Of a DNA stretch of 64,000 nucleotides, positions 54,455-64,000 are shown piece by piece. The notes under the pieces were generated by a model. That model saw only the letters and a list, made by a program, of their open reading frames with translations. It made no database searches and was not told the origin of the DNA. Position numbers and translations under genes: made by a program. Where the stretch lies: NCBI GenBank assembly GCA_036346355.1, contig CM070572.1, forward strand, positions 7,943,001 through 8,007,000. The letters run 5' to 3'. The stretch's first letter is position 1. Each line of letters begins with the position of its first letter. This DNA comes from Rhipidocladum racemiflorum (Eukaryota > Streptophyta > Magnoliopsida > Poales > Poaceae).

Positions 54455-57400
54455 TGTCGGGGCCCGAATATGCAAATCCGGACTCTTTGTGTATTCAGCA
54501 CTAGTCCAGGATCACGCTAATGCACACAGTCTCAACATTGGTAAATACCACAATCATACTCAATGAAATAGTAAAGTACTTTATTGAAAGGGAAATATAA
54601 CCGGTTGTTCGACCTTATGGTCAAGTTACAAAAGTACGTCTCGCAGGGCTTAAGTCTTACTCAAATAAACTTGCAGCGAAAAATAAAGAAACGTGTGGCG
54701 CCAACCAATGTGCCACATGCAACTGACTGGGCTCGCCCCTAGTTCGTCGGTTCCTCCTGGAACTCCTCCTCCAGTGCTGGTGTTGATTCTTCTTCAACTG
54801 ATGTTTGTATTGTGGCTAGGGTGAGTACTTAAAAGCACTCAGCAAGTCATGTACAGAGATGCAGTCTAATATTCTATATGCATGGCTTATTCCAACAACA
54901 GGCTAAGAGGTTCTTTTGTAATAAGCAACATTCATAAATAACAGTAATAGATTGAAAAGCGGTAAAACAGTAATAACTTCGTAAACAATTTCTCAAGTAA
55001 AGCATTTATCAACCTAAACAAGTTCATCATTTCCGACCCAAGTAACCAACGTTGTTTTCATGAAAGTCTAACCCTTGACTGTAATCACCGAGCAATGTCC
55101 AATACCGTGGACTCGGCTATTCGAATAGGTTGTACACTCTGCAGAGGTTATACACTTTATCCTCAAGATACAATCAAACACCACAAAGACGGATGACCGT
55201 AACAAAGCCTTTCCAAAGCTACTTCTAGACTCGTTACTGCCCGATAAGGTTTCAACACTGAAGGGACTGGTTACCATACTCAGGGGCCCCCTCTTGTGCC
55301 ATGTGAGCCTACCCGCGAACCCGGGTCTCACTCCACCACGACAGTACCAAAGACTAGACCTCACAGTTCACTCAGCTAGGTCTGTCCAACTCCAGACTTG
55401 TGGTTGTATGATGGACAGTTCAAATTCTTGCAAGGTTAAGTCCTTATAGTGACCGAGGCAAGACTACTCAATAATTCACAAGGAATGAAAGCAATAAAAC
55501 CAAATGCGGCCTCCAAGTGCCACACCTGGCCCACCAGAATAATCCTGCCACTTGCCCCAGCCTAAATCATTTAATCACCCCGTTGATTACCATGCACCAT
55601 GTGCCATCAACATCATTAACAACACATGTAGCAATTTCTAAAATCATGTTCCATTTCTCATTAAGTCAAGATTAATTTCCGACATTCCAAATTATATCAA
55701 TAACACGATTGCATGGCTAAGCTGGCTAATTACGGTCTAATTAACCCATGTTGGCAAAGTATTAGTGTCCAACTATTATTCCACATCCTAGGGTGACAAA
55801 TGATTCATGGCATACAATTATTATAAACAAGGTGGCATAATCAAGTAGGTCACATAACTATTCCCCGAATTATTCAAAAGCATTTTAAATAAACTAGCAT
55901 GCAATAATTGAAATAAACATAGTTTCAAAAGTGAGATCGATATGGTCAAAGCATAACTTTCTTTGGAAAAGGTCATGTTCCTGGTCTTGAACTTGTTCCT
56001 GGGTCAAAACTTCTCCTTCGAAGCCTTCGGGCAGTTCAACGTCTACACGTATCGGATAAATAAACAACAAATAAATAAAAATAGAGAAAAAAATCATGTC
56101 CAAAAATTAAATAAAATTCACCATTAAATAGAGATCAATTTTATAAAAATTTAGAAATTGGAATCACCTCAATCGGAGTTCAAACGCAAAAGTTGTAGCC
56201 GTTTGAAGTTTGAAAAATCAATTAAAAGAATAAACCGACTTAATTCATTTATTTTTCTATTGAAAAATCCAAAATATGACGTCAACATTGCGTCAGCACC
56301 GAATTTCAATTTCGTCCGAATTATTTTTCTAAAGGAAAATTGAATTATTGCGTCATGCTTGCGTCATCCGGCCCATAGACCTGGTCCACGGTTCGGGTTC
56401 GGTCCACCGTGGACCCGGTCCACGGGAACACGTGTCGCTGACATGTGGAACCCCCGGCTGACATCAGCTGCTGACGTCAGCATGGCTCGACCGAGACGGC
56501 TGACACGCGGGTCCCACCATGACGTCAGCATGACGTCACGGATGACGTCATCGTGCGGGTGGTCGAGCCGCTGACACGAGGGCCCCACGTTGACATCACA
56601 CATGACGTCAGCGGCGACCGGGGGACGCCCGCGCTGACCGCGCCGCTTCGGCTCCCGGCTACATGGCATGATCTGGGCCGTCGGTTTGAAATCCGATGGT
56701 CACGATTAGATCCAATCTCGTACGAATTGGATCTACGCGGTTTGATCTGGACCGTTAGATTCGAATCGAACGGCTGAGATTGGATCTGGTTTTACCGCAT
56801 CATGGGGCGACGTGGCATGACCCGACGCTTGCCATGTGGCTCGATCTACACCGTATGTTTCCAATCAGACGACCACAATTACATCTAGCGCTTACAACGT
56901 GAACCTAATCTAACCATACGATCTAGATCTAACGGCTGAGATCTAATCTAGCACGATGCAGTATGGGCTATGTGGCTTAATCTGGTGCGTTGGATCTAGA
57001 TCCAACGGTTGCTAATAGATCTAACCCGTAACACGGGATCTAACCCTTACCGTACGATCTAGATCTAACGGTCTAGATCTAATCTGGGGGGATTCACAGA
57101 GACGATAACGTGGACTAACCTCAGCGGTTGGATCTCGATCGGACGGTCCGCAGAGCTCGCGAGTCCGGCGATAGTGCGACAAGGCTGGGGCACTGGAGCT
57201 GAGGACAACGACCACGGTGACGGCTTTTGAGCGTGAGTCCAGCGATGTGAATCCTCCTCCTAGGTGCGCCTCATCGCGGCGGCCTCGGATCTGGCCTTGG
57301 TCGCGGCGGAGAACGGCGGGAAATGGTAGAAATCGTGGCGGCGCTCTACGTCAACTCCGATGAGCGATTACAGACGAACGGCGGCGGCTTGAGCACGGGG

Positions 57401-58033
57401 AGCTAGGTCATCTGATGCGCACGGAAACGGAAAAGGTGGCGGCGGGGTTGGAGCATTAAATAGGGGTCTCGGCGTCCGTGAATCTCGAGGAACCCGAGGT
57501 TGATTCGTGGCGGCGGCGGAGTCCGACGGCGATACGGAGAGGATGACGTGGTGCCATCTCGACCGTACACGCGTACACGATCAACGAGCACGATCCAACC
57601 GGCTCGAACGGATCCGATCTGATCCCGCGCGAGGCGACGTGGCGCAATCTCGGCCGTTGGATCCAAATCCAACGGTCGCGCGGTTTAGGGTTTGGGTCCG
57701 GTGCGGACATGGCTGGGTCGGACTCGAGTCTGACTCGGTCGGTCCAATAGTGCAACCCATTAGGGGTTTTTCGATTTTTCAAATTAAAATAATTATAAAA
57801 ATTCAAATAATTCGGGAAAAATAGCAAAATACTCAGAAAAATTCTGGAAAATACTTTGAGACATTTTGGACTCAAATAAAATATTTCCAACAAAATTTTA
57901 TTTGAATCTTTTAATTATTTAAATAATTCAATAAAGGTCTTAATTCAAATTAAATCCAAATAAATCCTAGAAAATTTCAAAAATTCAATTAACTCAATAA
58001 ATTCAATAAAAGCATAAAATTTGGGATGTTACA
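54455..58033 (-). mobile_element. Complete long LTR (3,579 bp), minus strand, 5' LTR of a truncated element
   Basis: On the minus strand it starts TGTAACATCCCAAATTTTATG at 58033 and ends GGGCCCCGACA at 54455. It has five perfect TGACGTCA words (56470-56610), many CCGTTGGATC-type palindromes (56680-57670) and the conserved short ORF (56103-55894). It is followed by a primer binding site and a decayed ORF; no second LTR in the same orientation is found, so the 3' part was lost or lies elsewhere. Confidence 0.9.
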
Positions 58034-58501
58034 GTTAGCAACAATCTTACATGGTTCTTCCTGCGTTTAGAAATGTAAAACGTATTTTGACTTTGCATAA
58101 TGATTAAGTTTATGATGAAATTGACAAATGTACGAAGGAAAACAACTTACATTACTAATATTACATAGGTGGTAATAAATAAATGCATATTGTTGAGAGA
58201 GAATAAATATATATAGTAAGAAAAGTTTCATTAAATCTATAATTAAGATTTATATATCTAAACAATGCTATTTAATAGCGAAAGTATATGGTGAAAGTTT
58301 GAAAGAATGCAAACATGGACGTTAGATCGAACTTGAATGGTTAAGATCTAGGTGGAATCCCATCTACTCCACTTAAACACATTTTACACATAATCCTTAG
58401 AAAAATTACAAAATTTCACACCTTAAGAGAAAGAGATACGATTCCACCTAGATCCGAATCATTAAGTTTGATCTACATATCTATTTGCCTACTTTTTACG
58501 A

Positions 58502-58562
<61 letters not shown>

Positions 58563-58620
58563 ATATATTTACCGTATACTTTCTCTATTTAATACATAGA
58601 CCTTGTACTTTTAAGAGCGG
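58034..58620. repeat. AT-rich spacer with 40-bp inverted repeat and microsatellite
   Basis: 58321-58359 (GTTAGATCGAACTTGAATGG...) and 58440-58478 (GATTCCACCTAGATCCGAAT...) are reverse complements with a loop of about 80 bp, resembling the ends of a small MITE. (CT)n then (TA)n repeats occupy about 58506-58570. No gene. Confidence 0.65.
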
Positions 58621-59094
58621 AGAGAAACTTGTAACGGCTAACCTCGTATCATGGTGCCTGCCCTACGTGGCTACGTACCTATCGTAGGGCCCTCCACTGC
58701 GAAGCGGGCAGCACGTGATGGCCTCTCCCTTCTTGTTATTGTACGGCGCTTTGGGTGGAGAGGCTGACCAGGTCAAGCCTAACGCATACAAAAATGCAGA
58801 CAAATTATTTACCCTTTCTACTAACAGTAGGCCCCATCACTCGCATAACATCCGCCTCTTCATCAAAGGCATAGCATTTTCCACCGTCCGATCAGAATTG
58901 ACACTCGAGTTCTGATAGAAGAAAAATGAATATCTCGCGATAAACTGAAAGCTTCCCGGGTAATCAATCTGGGCCGTCTGTGTCTTGATCCCATGGTCAC
59001 AAAGCGCCTAAACTCTAAAGGCTCATTACTGTTCAAAGACAGGCAGAGGATACGCTTCCCAGTTCCCATCCCGACCACTTCCTCCCACCGCCGC
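58621..59094. other. Spacer, probable promoter region of the RING gene
   Basis: No recognised gene. It leads from AT-rich repeats into the GC-rich leader. No convincing TATA box was found, which is common for housekeeping-type plant promoters. Confidence 0.35.
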
Positions 59095-59359
59095 CTGATG
59101 TGCCGTGGCTCCACCGCCGCCTGATGTGCCGTGGCTCCACCGCCTGAGCACCGACGCGCTCCCGCCGCCGGAGAGGGCGCAGCTCCTAGGCCCGCTTCGC
59201 GCCTCCCCACCTCCGCAACCCACCCCTCACGCGCGCCCGCCTCCTTCCTCCCCTAACCGCTGCCGCCAAACGTCGCCGCGTCGCAAAGACCACACTCGGC
59301 ACGGTTCGCCACCGCCGGAATCGCCGCCTCGACGGGGCGTTGAAAGCTGTAATATCCAG
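59095..59359 (+). other. Probable 5' UTR exon of the RING gene
   Basis: GC-rich leader-like sequence with a tandem 27-bp duplication (CCGCCGCCTGATGTGCCGTG and on) and a good splice donor TATCCAG|GTGAAA at 59359-59360. No ATG-started frame of length is present. Assigning it to the gene starting near 60460 rests on composition, direction and spacing only. Confidence 0.4.
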
Positions 59360-59549
59360 GTGAAAACTCCCTGGCCAATACAGTTGACAGTTGAATCCGA
59401 TTGATTTTTTTTTTTTGTTTCCAGTTGAAAATTGGGGGTTTCTAACTGAAAGTGTTTCATTTTTCTAGTTGAAACTTTTAAAATATTCTAATTGGAAGAT
59501 AGAAAAATTCCATTTGAAAGCTTCAAAAGTCTAGTTGAAAGTTGAAATT

Positions 59550-59909
59550 TTAGCAATTTGAAAGTTCTAGGACGGCTCTTTCTTTTAAAACAAGTTCGAG
59601 GGCGGTGGTAGCGGGCTGGCTGCGAGGCGCCGGCAGCGGCAGAGGAGACGCAGGGATCGCTGATGGGGGCGGTGCGGAGGGACCGGCATGAGGTAGGGTC
59701 GAAATTGGAGAAGACGAATAGGGGACGCCGGTGTTGGGCGAGGTGGGCCGGGGCGGAGACGTCCACGATATAGCAGAACTCTTTCTCCTGTAGGCATCCT
59801 CCTCCTTCCCTCTACTGGACTGGCGTGGAGTGGAGATCGATCCGGACTTGGATTGATTCGCCATAGGGCTATCCAAGGTGCGGGTGCATCCGCGCATGTT
59901 CAAATACAT
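59550..59909 (-). other. Minus-strand Pro/Ser-rich ORF, unrecognised
   Basis: A GC-rich block with an open frame containing MANQSKSGSISTPRQSS and YRRKSSAISWTSPPRP, then a Pro/Ala-rich tail. It starts near CGCGGATGCACCCGCAC on that strand. It may be the first exon of a divergent gene or a captured gene fragment in the intron of the RING gene. No domain was recognised, and codon usage is not clearly coding. Confidence 0.3.
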
Positions 59910-60459
59910 GTATTTTGGTGCCTATTACCCTGAACTAACACTACTAATATCATTTTTTTCCAAAAGAAGAGAGGTTTTCACCGGAACCCCCATGCCCCAT
60001 GTTAAGTCCGTCTCTGCTTTGAGAACTTGGTCGGTGTCGCACAATAAACTCTTATCTGTTGTTGCAGATATTCTTGAATCTTGTGGCTTTGAAGCATATA
60101 TGCATGTTGAGGGAAAAAATGAAGCTTTACAAAAGAAATAAGTTAGCCTGCTGAACTTCAGGCTTTACTAGTCAGCCTGGTGCATAATATGCTAATTTGC
60201 ATGCTGGGTGACATTCTTTGTGGGTTAGATGAGAGTTGGGTTGTGCAATTGGGTTTGAATCCTTGTTAAGTCAAGATAATAACCTTTTTAGTTTAAGATT
60301 TTCTGACATGTTCTGTAAATGCCACAGGTGGCGCTGTGTGTTTCATGTCCGCTGTTTCTGGACTTGGATGTAACAAGTTATCTGCACTGTGAGTAAGCTT
60401 TTTTTGTCAAACAAAAATAAGCCAGTAGTATTTGCACGTGATTGGGCAAATTAGTCAAG

Positions 60460-63222
60460 ACGGGCGCTCTTTGCTGCGTGGCCGCTGGGCCACATGGGAC
60501 AAAGTCTAATCCTGCTAGCCGAGACTGTTCCATGGATCCTACTGAGCCTCGTTGGCGGCTGAATTCGAGCTTCTCTCCTCCGATGTCAGGAAGATGGGAC
60601 TGCAGGTACCCATCAGACGGAATGCCTCATAGGGTTCATGATGCTCCACATGATCATCCACCATATGTGTCGTCAGTATCATCACATAGTAAAGGAAATA
60701 GAAGTGCATTTGGCAGTGACCAGTACCTGAATCTCCATCATTCTGTATCTGATGGAGCACTTTCTTACTTTGGTAGTCCTGCCGACAGCCTTCAGGCTCC
60801 ACGCTGGACACCCTCTCTTCAAAGATTTGATCTCGGCGAGTTCTCTACACCTGCAGGAGGTACATACTTATTCCTGATTACATATGGTGGATGTTGACAT
60901 GAATTGAATACCTGTTTGTATTTGTTTAATATGCTTGTATCTTCAATTCTTCATAATATTGGCATGTGATGAATGGAGACACTGAAAAAATGACATATTA
61001 CTAACTAAACTCCACCACGAAAACATTTGAAAGCCTTACATTATGGTATTATGCTGTAACATAGAGTTGTCATGGACTCATGGTAGTAGTCCCAGCTTCT
61101 GCTTGCAAATAGTTTTTGTGAAAGGTGACTTCGAGTCGCTCTGTATTGATGATATTGGAGTTCTCCATTCCTGCTTGATGCAGCTGCATGTTCTTATGGT
61201 CATGTGCCACATTGAGCCACATACAAACGAAAGCTTTTGAAGAAAATATCCAACTCTGGATCTGGAGAGAAACTATAGTATCTTCCATTTTTTTTTGTAA
61301 TTTACTTCTAATACATTATGATTTATTACAAACATGTGTTCACATTAAATAATCGACGAGATACTTCTGAGTTCAGTTGAGTGCCCTAACCACTTAAATG
61401 TTCAACCTTTATAACTAATATGTTAGCATGTACCTGCTATTTAGATGGACTAATTATTTTCTAATTGGTTTTCCTGGTACACTCTTGGTCATTCTCTTAA
61501 GCTCTTATAATCCTTTCATTTGATAGTATGCCTTATTCTTTTCATACATCAAATGCTTCATTAAGCAGCACACATCAGCTGTATCAAGGTGTTAAAGTAT
61601 CATGTTTGGTTTGTCTGGCATGAGTCCAACAAGACTTAAACCAAGTATATGAAAGAACTACATTTAGATAGAACACAATATACTTGAATCATAGGCGTAA
61701 TGGATAGATATCAATTCAGAGACACATTGGAACAGGTGCTTTTGCAGATTTAGCACCTCAGTCCAATTGTATTAATTTTCATCCAACACTATTTACCTTG
61801 TCAACTGAATATATTGGAAATTGTTATTTTTTTAACCATCTACATTGAGATGGGCATTGGTGGTGTAAGTTAAAGACAGCTGCCTCTGCAATTGCCCAAA
61901 ATGTTCTCTCTTGTTGATGACAACCGGGTGTTTTCTTGCAACAATTTGGAGCGACTAACCAGGCATTGCTATAGTGCTAGTGTTCCTTGGGTGGCTTCAT
62001 GCTGAATTAACATTTACTTTCTTCTTTGGGACCAGGATCAAGGCCTGAAACTTCTGATTATCCCCAATCCAACGAGGTAAGTTCCATTTATTCTCATTGA
62101 GTCAATCTCTGCGGTTCTTTGACAATTGGCATGTTTTTAAGCAAAATTAGCATAAATATTTGCACTCTGTACCGAAGTGCTGATGCTTATGTTCATTATA
62201 TGCTGCAGAGACATTTAACTGCTGTAAGCAGTTTCAGTTCTGCATCCCCCTTCTCAGAATCAAGTCAGCTGGCATCTTCTAGTAAACAACCAGCTCCACA
62301 TCTACCTCGCAATCATCTGGGGAGGCGACCATTTATGTCAAAACCAGTCTACCCGCTAGTCTTCCGGAATCCAGTGCCAGAAGCAGAAGCCTCCGGGATG
62401 CCTGAGGCTAGTAATGCTGGGCGAACAACACCTAGTGATGACAGCCAAGCTTCTCCTGTATGGCGGCGCAGTTTGGCGAGTCCTGAGCTCAAGCTCCATA
62501 ATGCATTGAGTGAGCTTCGGAAGATGGAGGCTTCACCTGAATTAAACACAAGCTCAAGGAGGGAAGGATTCAGATGGAGCAATGCTAGCAGTTATGATTT
62601 TGGATACGACGGGGATGCCATTGACATTTCAGATCATGTCAGTGTCGAGTCCCAAAGATCCCCAACAAGTTCAGTGAGATTTCTTAAGTGTGGCTTATGC
62701 GAGAGATTCCTGCGGCAGAAATCACCATGGACCTCAAATCGGATTGTTCGAAATACTGATATGCCAGTAGCAGCAGTCCTACCATGCCGACATGTCTTCC
62801 ACGCAGACTGCCTGGAGGAAAGTACTACCAAGAGTCAAGTCCATGAACCACCTTGCCCCCTGTGTGTGCGAGGCACTGATGATGAAGGATGTGTATCATT
62901 CTCGGAACCTCTGCATGTTGCCCTCAGATCCGCTCGCAGGAATCAAGGCAGTAGTTTTTCTTTGGGTGGTGCTGGTGGGAGTAGCAGTGCAAACCCTTCT
63001 CGCAATGATCTTGTCTTGAAGAGAAATCAATCTGTGCTGGTGCCAAAGCACAGCGGCTCACTGTTCCGGAACCGTTTCAAGAAGCAGTTCCCCTTCAAGG
63101 GGAGGATTGGGAAGGACCTCTTTGGCGGTAGAGTCTTTAAGAAGGTCGGATCATCGTCGTCTTCAGGTCAACGGGACGATCTTCAACAACCATCAGCAAA
63201 GCCTGACCAACCCATGAAGTAG
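60460..63222 (+). CDS. RING-H2 zinc-finger protein (probable E3 ubiquitin ligase)
   Basis: Coding exons end/start at 60859, 62036-62076 and 62209-63222 with GT-AG introns. From the first in-frame ATG (60532) the protein is 460 aa. The RING runs from residue 284 to 342 with C284, C287, C316, H318, H321, C324, C339 and C342, a C3H2C3 pattern. The rest is Ser-rich and probably disordered, with a basic C-terminus (FRNRFKKQF, GRIGKDLFGG). Such proteins pass ubiquitin from an E2 to substrates; the target is unknown. Upstream of ATG 60532 the frame continues as TGALCCVAAGPHG, and in relatives as I recall them this peptide starts MGxxCCVAA, so the usual start would be at 60460, where this sequence has ACG. 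Either ATG 60532, a non-AUG start, or an upstream exon supplies the N-terminus. Confidence 0.85.
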
Positions 63223-64000
63223 CTAGAATGAAGTCGCGCAAGAATAACGTGTCGTGCTGCTACTGTAGCCTTTTGATCCCTTTTCTTTTGTCCAGAAGCC
63301 GTAATACATGTATAACCTATCATAGGATGTGAAATTCAGTATCCATACGCTACTAGTACTCGTCCAAGACGGAGTTGTTTTGTTTGGGCGGTGCTTGCCT
63401 TGCATGTGGCACCATATACTAACTGTGGTTTCACCATGAATCATTACTGTAATAATCATCGACTCTTATCTCTGATTCGCTTATGCCTGAATCTATGTAA
63501 TGTTGTATTGAGCAAAATGGGCGATCGTGATAGCAGAGAACCGTTGTCATTTGCCACTACTGTTCTTAGTTTTCTATGCTTGTTTAGATATGTATGCTTG
63601 CTTGCTTCTCCAGATTAGCACCATATTTACTAAAGCTCGGGCGCCCCCTGATTACAGATACATGATAACGGGGAATAATACAAGGCCCGAACAAACCGCA
63701 TGCAATGTCGAAGCAACTCATTACCTCGTCGATTAAGATCCAAGTGTGTAGCGAGTATGGCCAAAACATCTCTTAATGCATATGCTCATTTCAGATAACA
63801 AAATGAAAATGTGAACATAGAAAAATCACGGATTTGTGTAGAAACATCAAGGAAAATTTTGGTCCATGCTATTGGTTCTTTTTGCACTTTCAGGTTATGC
63901 CATTGCTTCTTGACTATTTGGCTCTATGCCACTGGAATCACAAACTTGTTCAGAAAATGCTATTGTTGGCTCTTTTTTTTTCTTAAAAATTCCATAATTG
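63223..64000 (+). other. 3' UTR of the RING gene and downstream spacer
   Basis: TGTAAT and TAATAC-like words at about 63300-63500 are compatible with plant polyadenylation, but no perfect AATAAA lies in the first 300 bp. Past about 63650 the sequence has no recognised gene or repeat. Confidence 0.5.

Noticed and set aside
48538..58033. One retrotransposon bounded by the two long LTRs
   Set aside because: The LTRs are in opposite orientation and array DNA adjoins the plus copy, so they belong to separate insertions.
58505..58570. (CT)n(TA)n run as a regulatory element
   Set aside because: A simple microsatellite with no supporting context.

Overview
The window is plant nuclear DNA, most likely from a grass (Poaceae). 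Evidence: genes with canonical GT-AG introns, a five-exon laccase with the exon sizes usual for plant laccases (internal exons of 152 and 245 nt), GC-rich monocot-style coding exons, and dense nested transposons (Ty3/gypsy, Ty1/copia, LINE, CACTA, MULE, Tourist and hAT-like MITEs). The species cannot be named from the sequence alone. No bacterial-style operon, CRISPR array or tRNA was recognised.

Layout. 1-7254 is transposon debris: a diverged ~145-bp tandem repeat (about 175-617), a non-coding stretch rich in TCCGGA-type motifs, and a decayed copia element ending in a 3' LTR at about 7254. 7531-52083 is a tandem array of four units, here called A (7531-15590), B (15591-40377), C (40378-47602, truncated) and D (47603-52083, mostly deleted). 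Each unit originally held one laccase gene. Laccase A (11425-14046) is intact, 579 aa. Laccase B (23086-38830) has an intact 578-aa coding potential, but its fourth intron is about 12.8 kb because a CACTA element with TCA target duplications sits there, and that CACTA element carries an 11.3-kb gypsy element with GTTAG duplications. Laccase C keeps exons 1-3 with a frameshift, and laccase D is gone.

Shared and private insertions date the array. B and C share a LINE fragment and a foldback-containing segment that A lacks. A and the D fragment share another insertion. B alone has an hAT-like MITE, a Pack-MULE-like insertion in intron 1 and the CACTA/gypsy nest. A alone has a small MITE in intron 1 and a 54-bp poly-T-headed insertion in intron 4. 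The 3' parts of units A and B are nearly identical although their 5' parts differ, which suggests gene conversion or a mosaic duplication.

48541-58033 carries two long (~3.4-3.6 kb) LTRs of one family in opposite orientation. The minus-strand copy is followed by a tRNA-Met-type primer binding site and a decayed internal ORF. Between them lie the last scrap of the array and an LTR-like sequence holding a Tourist MITE.

60460-63222 is a separate conserved gene on the plus strand coding for a RING-H2 zinc-finger protein (probable E3 ubiquitin ligase). Its expected N-terminal start codon reads ACG instead of ATG.

The most unusual item is a 5S-rRNA-like sequence (minus strand) inside the CACTA element, with recognisable internal pol III promoter boxes, split near its 5' end by the gypsy insertion and lying antisense within a laccase intron. 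Laccases are secreted multicopper oxidases acting on phenolics and monolignols in the cell wall. The RING protein is probably unrelated to them in function.
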